Assembly (NCBI RefSeq): GCF_009728485.1 | Contig: NZ_VVIQ01000008.1 | Coordinates: 58,588 to 122,587 of the forward strand | DNA length: 64,000 nucleotides | Source: Prevotella vespertina | GTDB lineage: Bacteria > Bacteroidota > Bacteroidia > Bacteroidales > Bacteroidaceae | Direction: 5' to 3' | Part shown: one piece after another, positions 45,486 through 53,882 of the stretch | How positions within the stretch are numbered: position 1 is the stretch's first letter | How the letters are laid out: the number at the start of each line of letters is the position of its first letter | Position numbers and translations under genes: made by a program | The notes under the pieces: model-generated | The model's database searches: none | The model's input: the letters and a program-made list of their open reading frames with translations, nothing else | What the model was told of the DNA's origin: nothing

Positions 45486-46499
45486 TTATCGACGCTTAAT
45501 GATCACATAAATGATAACAGGTGCACCGATGAGTGGCGTAACAGCATTAAGGGGAATTATACCTAATTCTCCAGGAAGATAACAGATAAGGTTGCAGAAC
45601 AAAGCAATTACCGCACCTGTTAGCACTGTTCCTGGAAGGAGGATTTGATGGTTGTCTGTGCGAAATAAGAGTCGAGAGATATGTGGTATAGCTAAACCAA
45701 TAAACGAGATAGGTCCACAGAAGGCTGTTGTTACGGCTGTCAATAAACCAACTGTCACGAGTAATAGGTTACGTATCTGGCGAATATTGATACCGAGACT
45801 TTCAGCATATTGAGTGCCTAAGAGCATAATGTTGAGAGGCTTTATCAAGAATATGGAGGCTATGATACCAACCAAACAGAGCAAAGCGAAGAGCAACATG
45901 TGATCCATTGATACACCTCCAAAGTTGCCCATACCCCATACCATATAACTCTTTACCCCTTCTTCTGAAGCAAAGAAATTCAATAACGCCACAGCTGAAG
46001 AGGAGACATAGCCCACCATCAGACCAACGATAAGCAATAGAACACTGTTCCTTACCATAGTCGAAAGAAACAGAATAATCATCGTAACGACTATTGCGCC
46101 GATGAATGCAGACGTAAGAATAGCAAGGAAACCTGATATGGTAAACAGGGTCGTTGACACACTCCCACCTAAGAATAACATCACGATTGCCACACCTAAC
46201 CCTGCTCCCGAGCTGATTCCGAAGACATCTGGACCAGCCAAAGGATTACGGAATGCCGTTTGAAGCATTAGACCACAGACTGCCAGCGACGCACCACATA
46301 GCATTGCTGTTAAGGCTTGAGGAAGTCGATTCTCCATTACAATATACATCCAACTCTCCTTACCTTCAAACTTATCAAAGAGTATGTCGCAGACATCGGC
46401 TAATGGGATTCTCACCGAACCCACTATAAGATTCATGGCAAACAGCATGATTATGCCAGCCACTAGCAATAGGATGATACTGACGTTCCTCTTCATCAT
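45486..46499 (-). CDS. FecCD-family ABC permease (iron chelate or B12 uptake)
   Basis: A 337-residue protein with about ten membrane segments. FecCD motifs are visible in RLPQALTAMLCGASLAVCGL, NPLAGPDVFGISSGAGLGV and GPISFIGLAIPHISRLLF. The start overlaps the stop of the binding-protein gene by 4 nt. No ATPase gene follows, although most such operons have one here. Substrate could be heme, siderophore or cobamide; sequence alone does not decide. Confidence 0.9.
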   Translation of the reverse strand: MMKRNVSIILLLVAGIIMLFAMNLIVGSVRIPLADVCDILFDKFEGKESWMYIVMENRLPQALTAMLCGASLAVCGLMLQTAFRNPLAGPDVFGISSGAGLGVAIVMLFLGGSVSTTLFTISGFLAILTSAFIGAIVVTMIILFLSTMVRNSVLLLIVGLMVGYVSSSAVALLNFFASEEGVKSYMVWGMGNFGGVSMDHMLLFALLCLVGIIASIFLIKPLNIMLLGTQYAESLGINIRQIRNLLLVTVGLLTAVTTAFCGPISFIGLAIPHISRLLFRTDNHQILLPGTVLTGAVIALFCNLICYLPGELGIIPLNAVTPLIGAPVIIYVIIKRR

Positions 46500-47602
46500 T
46501 TAAGTTTCTTGTAATAACGCATCGCACCTAAATGCAAGTCGGGATGAAAGAGTTGAATCAAGTCGGATAACAGCCAATCAGGTCGCCAACTGACCTCCTC
46601 AAAGTAGGGTGTACTATCCACCTTACAGCCATAAACCTCTCCTGTTTTATAAGGCTTCAACGCTCCATAGCCTTGATACTCCGCCAATAAGGTATTCAAA
46701 CTGAAGTTTCCATTATAACAGAGAATCCAGAAGTCACTGTCTCCAAACTTATCTAATATCGTCTCAAAGGGCATTGAAAGACTACCGCTATGTTTGTCCT
46801 GCGCATAAGCATAAGAACCATTGGCATCCTTATACAATAAGCCCACACTACTCTCTCCACCAGGCAAATACCAAACGGCACCAACTTTCCTATCTGGCAA
46901 GACACTTCGCTTCACCTTGCTCTTCTTCGCCTTTGCACTCAAAGCCTTATAGTTCTGCTCTACAACCGCAAACAAGGAGTCTGCTTCATGCTCACGACCA
47001 TATAACATTCCATAGAACTTCATCCATTCAGCACGCCCTAAGGCTGAACGTTCCATATAATCGGCACACTCAATAATGGGTACGCCAATCTCTTCCAATC
47101 GTCCATAACCACCACTATTCTCAAAAGGAGAAAGCAGGATAGCATCGGGCTTTATGTCTATAATATGTTCTACATCGGGCTTCATCGACTCACCACAATT
47201 AGCAATCTCTCCCTTCCGTGCTCGCTGTTGAACATCAGGGATAAGCATATACTTCAAATCGGCAACACCCACAATAGCTTTCTGAGCATGTAACATCTCT
47301 AGAAGATTCGCATGAGCCGTCGTAAACACAACGCTTCGCTGGATCGGAACATCCACACGTACTCCATCCGAGATATTCTCCGACTCAACATTACGTGGCA
47401 TGAGATAATATGTTTGTAGGACTGTTCCTTTCTTCCAAGGGTTCAGCAACTTTACAACAACATAACCATCCTTATGCTCCATTGTGATATTCCGAGCATA
47501 TTTAAACCCTGTCTCCCCTATTTCTTCGTTTGCCTTTTGCTGTCGAAGACTACAAGAAACCAACAATGAGAAACAAAGGACAAGTACTGATAATTGGCGC
47601 AT
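46496..47602 (-). CDS. Iron/cobalamin-type ABC substrate-binding lipoprotein
   Basis: A 368-residue protein with a lipobox (LVSCSLRQ, C17). The class III binding-protein fold has two lobes linked by a helix. Typical stretches are VVFTTAHANLLEMLHAQKAI, VEHIIDIKPDAILLSPFENS and YLPGGESSVGLLYKDANGSY. It is first in a two-gene unit with the permease. The promoter is at 47622. Confidence 0.87.
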   Translation of the reverse strand: MRQLSVLVLCFSLLVSCSLRQQKANEEIGETGFKYARNITMEHKDGYVVVKLLNPWKKGTVLQTYYLMPRNVESENISDGVRVDVPIQRSVVFTTAHANLLEMLHAQKAIVGVADLKYMLIPDVQQRARKGEIANCGESMKPDVEHIIDIKPDAILLSPFENSGGYGRLEEIGVPIIECADYMERSALGRAEWMKFYGMLYGREHEADSLFAVVEQNYKALSAKAKKSKVKRSVLPDRKVGAVWYLPGGESSVGLLYKDANGSYAYAQDKHSGSLSMPFETILDKFGDSDFWILCYNGNFSLNTLLAEYQGYGALKPYKTGEVYGCKVDSTPYFEEVSWRPDWLLSDLIQLFHPDLHLGAMRYYKKLK

Positions 47603-47621
47603 AACTTAGAAAATTGATATG

Positions 47622-47629
47622 CAAAAATA
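47622..47629 (-). promoter_or_regulatory. -7 promoter element for the binding protein-permease pair
   Basis: TATTTTTG on the minus strand, 20 nt before the ATG at 47602. Confidence 0.5.
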
Positions 47630-47728
47630 CAAAAAATCAAGTATTCTCTTGCCCATTAAGGATATTTTTTATATTTTCGTCCGCGTATTACTAAACAACC
47701 TAAAACATTAATCTAAACAACTCGCACC

Positions 47729-49195
47729 ATGGCTGAAGAAAAGTCTAATGCACTTAGTAGCCACGTCGAAACAAAACATGTTTGGCAGCTACTGGCTATT
47801 ATCATTGTAACAACTATCGTTTGGAACCTTCCAACAAGTGCTTTCGGTATTGATGGGTTAACCATCGTACAACAACGCATCATTGCAATCTTCGTGTTTG
47901 CTACCCTATCGTGGCTGACGGAGTGCATCCCTGCGTGGGCAACCTCGCTGAGTATCATGTCTATCATGTGTGTCACCGTTTCGAAGAATTCTTTCGGAAT
48001 ATTCAAAGGTGATGGAGTTGGGGAATTACTCGACTCGGAGGAGATTATGGCATCCTTTGCTGATCCAATCATTATGCTCTTCCTTGCAGGTTTTATCCTA
48101 GCGATTGCCGCTTCTAAGTCGGGACTTGACACGCTATTGGCACGTAACCTTATCAAACCTTTCGGTAACAAGAGTGAGAATGTTCTTTTGGGCTTCCTAC
48201 TTATCACAGGACTCTTCTCTATGTTCATCTCGAACACAGCCACAGCTGCCTTAATGCTTACCTTCCTTACCCCTGTCTTTGCAGCCCTGCCTGCCAATGG
48301 CAAAGGACGTATCGCTTTGACGATGTCTATTCCTATTGCTGCCAACCTCGGCGGTATGGGAACACCGATTGGAACACCTCCCAACCTCATCGCACTTAAA
48401 TATCTCAATGACCCAGCAGGTCTTAACATGAATATCGACTTCATGCACTGGATGGCATTCATGGCTCCACTTGTAATCGTCTTACTCCTTCTTTCATGGA
48501 GAATTATCCTCCACTTCTTCCCATTCACACAGAAGACTATACACCTGAAGATTGATGGTGAGGTACACCGTGGATGGCGTATGTGGGTAGTTATCATTAC
48601 CTTCATTGTCACAATCCTTCTATGGGTAATTCCAAAGAAAATCACTGGTATTGACACCAACACAGTCTCAATGATTCCAATGGCAATCTTCGCTGTCACG
48701 GGCGTTATTACCGCAAAAGATATGCAGGAGATTAACTGGAGCGTCATCTGGATGGTTGCTGGAGGTTTCGCCATTGGATTGGGTATGAACGGATCGGGCT
48801 TGGCTGATGCCGCTATTGAGAGTATTCCGTTCGGCAATTGGAGTCCTATCATCATCCTTGCCGTATCTGGTTTGATTTGTTACTTCCTCTCTAACTTCAT
48901 TTCAAACACAGCAACAGCAGCCTTGTTAGTTCCCATCCTCGCTGTTGTCTGCCGTGGTATGGGCGACAAACTCGGTGGTATTGGTGGTACAAGCACAGTC
49001 CTTATTGGTATTGCCATTGCAGCATCAACAGCAATGTGTTTACCAATATCAACACCGCCGAACGCCATTGCTTACTCAACAGGCTTAATCGAACAAAAGG
49101 ATATGCTAAAGGCAGGTCTCACCTGCGGACTCGTTTCCCTCATCTTAGGTTACATCCTACTCTATTTCATTGGCGAAATCCACTTCCTTGGTTAA
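47729..49195 (+). CDS. SLC13/DASS sodium-dependent anion (dicarboxylate) transporter
   Basis: A 488-residue protein with about 11-12 membrane segments. Both halves carry the SNT motif of DASS carriers (FISNTATAALMLTF, FISNTATAALLVPIL), each paired with a substrate/sodium loop (PIGTPPNLIAL, PISTPPNAIAYS). Length and motifs fit citrate/succinate-type symporters rather than exchangers. A role in dicarboxylate uptake or export from succinate fermentation is plausible. It is a single gene; no promoter match was seen. Confidence 0.9.
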   Translation: MAEEKSNALSSHVETKHVWQLLAIIIVTTIVWNLPTSAFGIDGLTIVQQRIIAIFVFATLSWLTECIPAWATSLSIMSIMCVTVSKNSFGIFKGDGVGELLDSEEIMASFADPIIMLFLAGFILAIAASKSGLDTLLARNLIKPFGNKSENVLLGFLLITGLFSMFISNTATAALMLTFLTPVFAALPANGKGRIALTMSIPIAANLGGMGTPIGTPPNLIALKYLNDPAGLNMNIDFMHWMAFMAPLVIVLLLLSWRIILHFFPFTQKTIHLKIDGEVHRGWRMWVVIITFIVTILLWVIPKKITGIDTNTVSMIPMAIFAVTGVITAKDMQEINWSVIWMVAGGFAIGLGMNGSGLADAAIESIPFGNWSPIIILAVSGLICYFLSNFISNTATAALLVPILAVVCRGMGDKLGGIGGTSTVLIGIAIAASTAMCLPISTPPNAIAYSTGLIEQKDMLKAGLTCGLVSLILGYILLYFIGEIHFLG

Positions 49196-49310
49196 AAGCA
49201 TAAGCTCTATTCAGAGCGATTAAAACCAATATTTATAAATGTCTCTCTCACGGCATTATCAAACAATCGTTTGGTAATGCCGTATTCTTATGTTCCTACT
49301 TCCCAACTTA

Positions 49311-49520
49311 TATCATTGAAAAATAAGTTCTTCTTCCCTTCTGTCTAAACCCTATGTTACCATCCCCCTATGTTCGTATGTTACCATGTCTTCAAAACCT
49401 ATGTCATTAAAAAATATGTTCTTCTTCCATTCCGTCTTCAAAACCAGTGCTACTATGTTACTATGGCTTCAAAACTTATGTCATTAAATAATATGTTCTT
49501 TTGTCATTATGTCTCTAAAG
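49311..49520. repeat. Degenerate tandem repeats of about 77-91 bp
   Basis: Three copies of a tcattaaaaaatatgttctt-type block start near 49313, 49404 and 49481, interspersed with tatgttaccat and gtcttcaaaac words. They are imperfect and AT-rich. Confidence 0.65.
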
Positions 49521-49536
49521 CCATGTACCTCTGTCT

Positions 49537-49702
49537 TATACAAAAGCCCCACCCCGTTAGCTTGGGGTGGGGCTGTACCACGGAAGCGAGAGAACCAAAT
49601 TAATACACTAGTTTTGAAAGACATTAATTTCACAATTAATATAATCGATTGTCTTATTACAGAACGATTGATACCCTGAATCAACCTTAAATGCCCCCGT
49701 GG
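49537..49702. repeat. R element, copy 2 (3' flank of fimbrillin module 3)
   Basis: Same orientation as copy 1 (18030-18225). The last 100 bp or so are identical apart from one base. The left part has the palindrome gccccaccccgttagc/ttggggtggggc. Confidence 0.85.
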
Positions 49703-49711
49703 TATAAAAAG

Positions 49712-49860
49712 AAAGCCCCCTAAAAGAAAGCCTCCCCAAGCCCCTCCAAAGGAGGGGATGTCCTTATTGCATACAGTTTGAAATAGCCAAATATATATGA
49801 GCGGACTTAGGGACATCCCCTCCTTCGGAGGGGCTTGGGGAGGCTTTTTGAGGGGGCTTT
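49712..49860. repeat. Large inverted repeat, MITE-like
   Basis: The arm at 49712-49763 is nearly complementary to 49811-49860 (agcctccccaagcccctcc in one, ggaggggcttggggaggct in the other), with a 47-nt AT-rich centre. Each arm also contains a small palindrome (cccctccaaaggagggg). It ends at the stop of the HU-like gene. Confidence 0.85.
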
Positions 49861-50330
49861 TACCCTGCCTGTGGTCCTGGGTGGTCTTCACTCCCCTCTC
49901 CATTTGGAGAGGGGGCGGGGGTGAGGCCTTCCTTCTCTTTCCACTCCTCCCAATAAATATTATCAGACACCAACGAGCGGGTGGCAACCTTATTGCTCTG
50001 CGTGCGCGAAGTTTCAGGAATAAAGCGAACACGCACGTTCTTTATCTGCTTTGCCGTCACTTCTTCCGGCTTCGCGATTCCCTTATCGGCATTGATGGTG
50101 TAGTAAAACGTACCAACGCCTTCCAACTTTACCGTGCGACCTTCAGCCATAAATGCAGCCATAACAACACCTAAATCCTTCAACACAGCATACGTATCAC
50201 CACGACTTACGGTCGAAATCAATGCCAAGCGGTCAGCCACTTGGTCGGTTGTTACAGGTTTTCCTACGGTTATTGCTTCTGGATACCATAGTCCTGTTAG
50301 CTTTTTCTTTACTTTCTTAAAAAACGCCAT
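49860..50330 (-). CDS. HU-like DNA-binding protein of fimbrillin module 3
   Basis: A 156-residue protein. Residues about 15-125 match the HU-domain type of long Bacteroidetes DNA-binding proteins (TVGKPVTTDQVADRLALIST, RGDTYAVLKDLGVVMAAFMA, VKLEGVGTFYYTI). The last 25 or so residues (GLTPAPSPNGEGSEDHPGP) are encoded by a GC-rich palindromic repeat that runs into the inverted repeat, so the original C-terminus was probably replaced by repeat invasion. It is not a close copy of the HU-like protein at 18427, but occupies the same place after a fimbrillin gene. Confidence 0.8.
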   Translation of the reverse strand: MAFFKKVKKKLTGLWYPEAITVGKPVTTDQVADRLALISTVSRGDTYAVLKDLGVVMAAFMAEGRTVKLEGVGTFYYTINADKGIAKPEEVTAKQIKNVRVRFIPETSRTQSNKVATRSLVSDNIYWEEWKEKEGLTPAPSPNGEGSEDHPGPQAG

Positions 50331-50399
50331 AATATTAATGTTTTAAAGTTGATAAATATGATTTGTAAATTATTTTCTTATTCGAGTCACCCTTGGTAT

Positions 50400-50485
50400 G
50401 GGACTGAGGGTACCTAAGTATCATACTTAGGGTACCTGAGTATAATACTTAGACCCCCTAAGTATCATACTTTGGTACCCTATTT
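50400..50485. repeat. 22-bp array E: four tandem units
   Basis: AGGGTACC-like starts are at 50407, 50429, 50451 and 50473, period exactly 22. The unit carries the dyad AAGTATCATACTT. It lies between the fimbrillin stop and the start of the HU-like gene. Confidence 0.85.
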
Positions 50486-50553
50486 ATAATCCCTTGATTA
50501 TCAGCTACTTACAAAGGACCTATTTTTATCCTCTTTTGTCATATTTTTTCGCA

Positions 50554-52137
50554 TTAATCTTCCCCAAAATCTGAGAACTTCTGCGCCCTATATCCGTAGT
50601 AGCGGATATAGCCGTTGGTCAACACCGAGGCTTCACCATCAGAGATGCGCAGGACAAACGCACTATGTCCATTAAAAGAATTAGCACTGGACGACCAATA
50701 ATAGCCGGTTTGTCCAATGCTGCCCAGCCGACCAGAGTAGTAGTCACCAAAAGCAGGCAGGTAGAAATAATTGCCAGCATCGGCAGCGGAAGGAAGGGTG
50801 CGAGATGCAGACCAATAATTGTATTTTGCGTTAGTTCGCCAATCGACTCCATCGTATGCAGTGTTAGCGTTGAATCCACTTATGTATGCCTTCTTCTTAA
50901 GCCACATTCCACCTTTATATAAGTGACCCATAGTTGTCCACAATTCGTCTCTGTCCCAACGGGGATCACTTGCGGCGTACCACGTCAACTCATTCACGTT
51001 TGGAAGGTCTTTACAGGATGCGTGGGTGGCTTTATTACCTGTGCCAGGGGTAAATGCTTCGTTATAGTAACGTGAATCCGTGTTGCTATGGGCATAGTCA
51101 TTGGAAGTTGTACTACCTGGAAGATTATAGTAAAGTGTTGGCTGGCTACCACCTTTGTTCCATTCGTGCCCCTTCCAATATTGATCCTGTGCATCCCACA
51201 TATAGTAATGGTCGCCATCGTAGTTCTTTACGTCAAGATTAGCAGTAATGTTGTAATACTTGTTCTGGTCATAGGTAGCTGATGCTAATGTCTTGGTTAT
51301 AGTTCCCTCGGTACCAGTTGCAACGTCCATCAACCAATAACGTATCTTTAGTGTGTGAGTTCCTGGCTTTATCACTACATAAGCACCATTTGTTGCTGCA
51401 CTTGTAGCATTATTCGTTAATGGAAATCCGTTAGCGTATGTTCCGCTTCCACCTGTTGAAACGATAATCTGCTTGCGTGTACCTGTACCTATTAATTTGC
51501 CAGTTGTTGGGTCAAGGGTGTAAGTACTGGTAATGTCGTTATCTGAATTTACTTCTACTTTTGTCAAATAGCAGTCATGTAAGATAGTGTTACTGGTACG
51601 TGGCAAGAAGAGAAGGTAAGCTGCCTTGTGGTCGAGCGTGAAAGCAAAACCATTCTTTGCATTTGACCATGCGGCATCTGCCATTCCGCAATCACCTGAT
51701 GTACCGAAGTGAGCAGTAGTGTTTGGCTCTGCCTGTCTCTGGTTTGCAACAATTGTAACTAGATTCTGATAGCCATTCTTACCAGGATAATAAACCTTAT
51801 AGGTGGTAGTCTTTGTAAACTTACCAGGTACTTCAAACTTAAAGCTGGCTGTCTTTTCTGTTGGAGCATTGCGACTTTGCCGCCATGTACCGTTATCATC
51901 CTTTACCCAAATCTTATCGCCTGCCTCCCAATAGAAAGTACCATTGCTTTCCATGGATGTGCGAGTTGTGGGGTCACCTGTTGAGAAGATGGTAAAGTTC
52001 TTATTGTTATCTGTGCCATTAGGATTTTGTGCTATTTCCTCATTGGCGCAAGAAGCAAAAGCCAAGGCAATGCCGAACACAAGTGCCAAAGACTTTAGTC
52101 GTGATGCGAATGAATATTGTTTCATTGTTTTCTTCAT
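50554..52137 (-). CDS. Fimbrillin-family lipoprotein, module 3
   Basis: A 527-residue protein with a lipobox (ALAFASC). The fimbrillin start motif is TRTSMESNGTFYWEAGDKIW. The C-terminal region (DLPNVNELTWYAASDPRW, GHLYKGGMWLKKKAYISGF, TGYYWSSSANSFNGHSAFVL) closely parallels the protein at 43464, so these two are recent paralogues. The gene follows the small peptide by 33 nt, as in module 1. Predicted surface adhesin or fimbrial subunit. Confidence 0.8.
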   Translation of the reverse strand: MKKTMKQYSFASRLKSLALVFGIALAFASCANEEIAQNPNGTDNNKNFTIFSTGDPTTRTSMESNGTFYWEAGDKIWVKDDNGTWRQSRNAPTEKTASFKFEVPGKFTKTTTYKVYYPGKNGYQNLVTIVANQRQAEPNTTAHFGTSGDCGMADAAWSNAKNGFAFTLDHKAAYLLFLPRTSNTILHDCYLTKVEVNSDNDITSTYTLDPTTGKLIGTGTRKQIIVSTGGSGTYANGFPLTNNATSAATNGAYVVIKPGTHTLKIRYWLMDVATGTEGTITKTLASATYDQNKYYNITANLDVKNYDGDHYYMWDAQDQYWKGHEWNKGGSQPTLYYNLPGSTTSNDYAHSNTDSRYYNEAFTPGTGNKATHASCKDLPNVNELTWYAASDPRWDRDELWTTMGHLYKGGMWLKKKAYISGFNANTAYDGVDWRTNAKYNYWSASRTLPSAADAGNYFYLPAFGDYYSGRLGSIGQTGYYWSSSANSFNGHSAFVLRISDGEASVLTNGYIRYYGYRAQKFSDFGED

Positions 52138-52170
52138 TGTTACTTTGTTTTTTTAGTTAATAACTCTCTG

Positions 52171-52377
52171 TTAGTCTTCCCACATTGGATTTTCTCCCTC
52201 GCCTTCACCTTCAGACATCCAATTAGGAGCCTTCTTGGCATCTCCATACGTTCCACCTGATTGTGCTGGATTATGCTGACCTGGCATAGACGCATCCATC
52301 AAATAAGTGGCTTCGTTGACTTGAATTATCATACACGCTGGTGCAGAATAACTCTTCTTTACTTGCTTTTTTCTCAT
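52171..52377 (-). CDS. Small YxxPxC peptide, module 3
   Basis: A 68-residue peptide from the ATG at 52377 (MRKKQVKKSYSAPAC). The frame is open upstream to 52587, with another ATG at 52446, and would be entered directly from the leader ORF after a one-unit gain in the (TG) tract. The middle has YLMDASMPG and YGDAKKAPNW; the end is acidic (EGEGEGENPMWED). YxxPxC and the W-E end match the two other peptides. Confidence 0.65.
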   Translation of the reverse strand: MRKKQVKKSYSAPACMIIQVNEATYLMDASMPGQHNPAQSGGTYGDAKKAPNWMSEGEGEGENPMWED

Positions 52378-52447
52378 TACTTCATTGATTAAAATAGTTG
52401 TTATTTCGTTCTTATTTTGCTCTAAATCGAGTTCGCAAAAGGGCATA

Positions 52448-52538
52448 AAAAAGCGAACAAAGGAAACTCCTAGAAGTCCTTTGTTTACAGGGGTTACGGC
52501 ACGCTTCGCGCGCGCGTATGCGAGAAGAAAAAATGTGT
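52448..52538 (-). repeat. Conserved leader element L, copy 2
   Basis: Nearly identical to 21117-21208, with four substitutions and one base shorter. Confidence 0.85.
52456..52485 (-). terminator. Terminator-like hairpin in leader, module 3 (attenuator candidate)
   Basis: Nine-base arms (52485-52477 with 52464-52456) as in module 1, followed on the minus strand by CGC and six T (52452-52447). It is 79 nt before the peptide start. Confidence 0.6.
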
Positions 52539-52540
52539 TA

Positions 52541-52681
52541 TTAGACGCTAGGTGCGCATATTGTGTGTGTGTGTGTGTGTGTGTGTGTTAGCAAATTATT
52601 TGGATTGACCAAAGATAAAGTGCAAAAAGATGCAAAGAATTCGATAATTCTTTGCAGTACTTCGTTCACTTGATATGTCAT
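52541..52681 (-). CDS. Leader ORF running through the (TG)13 repeat, module 3
   Basis: A 46-codon ORF whose ATG (52681) is about 14 nt after the predicted transcript start. It reads MTYQVNEVLQRII and onward, then Thr-His repeats from the tract, and stops 3 nt before element L. Gain of one TG unit, or loss of two, moves it into the frame that runs without a stop through the hairpin and on into the small peptide gene. The remaining frame stops at a TAG just after the tract. It is probably regulatory. Confidence 0.45.
   Translation of the reverse strand: MTYQVNEVLQRIIEFFASFCTLSLVNPNNLLTHTHTHTHTICAPSV
52562..52587. repeat. Simple sequence repeat (TG)13
   Basis: An uninterrupted 26-nt tract inside the transcribed leader of module 3, at the same place as (AG)22 in module 1. 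Confidence 0.98.
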
Positions 52682-52701
52682 TGCTAATTGTTTCACGGCG
52701 G

Positions 52702-52709
52702 CAAAGGTA
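52702..52709 (-). promoter_or_regulatory. -7 promoter element of fimbrillin module 3
   Basis: TACCTTTG on the minus strand with CTTG 20 nt upstream, parallel to the module 1 promoter. Confidence 0.65.
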
Positions 52710-52748
52710 AGAAGATAAAATGAAATGAGCAAGGAAAAAAAGAAAAAA

Positions 52749-52782
52749 AGCCTCCTTCACTCTCAAGAGAGGAAGGAAGGCT
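52749..52782 (-). terminator. Terminator of fmt
   Basis: On the minus strand AGCCTTCCTTC pairs with GAAGGAGGCT, followed by seven T. It lies 33 nt after the fmt stop. Confidence 0.85.
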
Positions 52783-52814
52783 CTTTCATTTCCTTACCAT
52801 TTAGTTCACAAAAA

Positions 52815-53828
52815 CTATACGAAATGATAATCTGTAATAGCCTTAAAGCCATTAAGAAAAGAGGCTGCATCCATACGTTTCTTTCCAGATAATTGAATAT
52901 CCAGAAGCTCAAGCAAGTTATCTGTCGTATTCACATATAGGCGATTCTTCTCAACAACAAGGTTACCAACTGCGCCTGTGGCTACACGATTCGTCTTTGA
53001 TGTTTTATAGACTTTCATAACCAATGGTTTGCTCTCAGAACCATCATTCAAGACTAACGAACTCCATGCGCCAGGATAAGGACTAAGTCCACGAACAAAA
53101 TCATAAACAGTCTTTGCTGGTTGACACCAATTTATCTCGCAGGTTTCTTTAAATATCTTCGGTGCACTCTTGAGTTCGATATTCTCTTGCTCTTGGGGTA
53201 CACTAATCTCGTCTAAGACATGAGAGAAATCAACATCTAAGTTATCTTCTGGCAACTTAGAGGCTATGAGATGAATCGTGTCTATTGCAATTGTTGCCCC
53301 TAAGTGCATTAAACCATCATAAACATATTCAACATCAGCCGTATCAGGGATGTCGAATGGCTTTTGCATAATAATCCTACCCGTGTCAATGTCTTTATCA
53401 AGGAAGAAAGTAGTAACACCCGTTTGCGTCTCTCCATTGATTACTGCCCAATTAATAGGCGCAGCACCCCGATATTGAGGCAATAGAGCCGCATGAACAT
53501 TGAAAGTTCCCAAACGAGGCATTGCCCAAACAACCTCTGGTAACATACGAAAGGCAACAACAACTTGTAAGTCCGCATGATAAGAACGAAGTTCCTCGAT
53601 AAACTCAGGATCCTTCATCTTCACTGGTTGAAGTACTGGTAAGCCTTTTTCTAAAGCATACTGCTTAACAGCAGAAGGTTGCAGCTTATCTTGATGCCGC
53701 CCAACAGGTTTATCAGGTTGAGTAACGACGGCTACTACATTATAATCGTTTTCCACTAAAGCCTTTAAGGACTCCACCGCAAACTCGGGGGTACCCATAA
53801 AGATGATGCGTATATCTTTACTATTCAT
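52815..53828 (-). CDS. fmt: Methionyl-tRNA formyltransferase
   Basis: A 337-residue protein. The N-terminal formyltransferase fold has IIFMGTPEFAVESLKALVEN and the catalytic stretch FNVHAALLPQYRGAAPINWA (Asn, His) with DTG further on. The C-terminal OB-like domain contains VYDFVRGLSPYPGAW. It formylates initiator Met-tRNA. It is third in the tsaC-ClC-fmt run, ending at the terminator. Confidence 0.97.
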   Translation of the reverse strand: MNSKDIRIIFMGTPEFAVESLKALVENDYNVVAVVTQPDKPVGRHQDKLQPSAVKQYALEKGLPVLQPVKMKDPEFIEELRSYHADLQVVVAFRMLPEVVWAMPRLGTFNVHAALLPQYRGAAPINWAVINGETQTGVTTFFLDKDIDTGRIIMQKPFDIPDTADVEYVYDGLMHLGATIAIDTIHLIASKLPEDNLDVDFSHVLDEISVPQEQENIELKSAPKIFKETCEINWCQPAKTVYDFVRGLSPYPGAWSSLVLNDGSESKPLVMKVYKTSKTNRVATGAVGNLVVEKNRLYVNTTDNLLELLDIQLSGKKRMDAASFLNGFKAITDYHFV

Positions 53829-53882
53829 TCTTTAAGATTTTACAATTAAGGATGCGGAATAAAATGAGAGTAAGAGCAAGAC

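Larger units (their letters stand above)
49196..49859. other. 664-bp noncoding region made mostly of repeats
   Basis: From left: a TTTGGTAATGCCG hairpin remnant at 49261-49282 (caaacaatcgtttggtaatg), degenerate repeats at 49311-49520, R element copy 2 (49537-49702), and the large inverted repeat (49712-49860). Open frames over this stretch have repeat-like composition and I do not accept them as genes. Confidence 0.75.
52378..52814 (-). other. Long leader of module 3 (about 318 nt) and fmt terminator region
   Basis: It contains the promoter (52702), leader ORF (52681), (TG)13, element L copy 2 with hairpin, and 70 nt to the peptide start. Upstream of the promoter is the fmt terminator (52749-52782). 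Confidence 0.7.

Noticed and set aside
47713..48855. A 380-codon minus-strand open frame opposite the SLC13 gene
   Set aside because: It lies entirely over a well-supported transporter gene, has a composition typical of a codon shadow (Ile/Ser/Arg/Met rich), and shows no domain.
49370..49603. Plus-strand open frame in the repeat-rich region
   Set aside because: It consists of degenerate repeats and part of the R element, with no sensible protein sequence.
49484..50032. 182-codon minus-strand frame across R element and inverted repeat
   Set aside because: The encoded strings (PPLPLQMERGV, PKEGMSLSP and similar) are translations of palindromic repeats; the HU-like gene uses another frame there.
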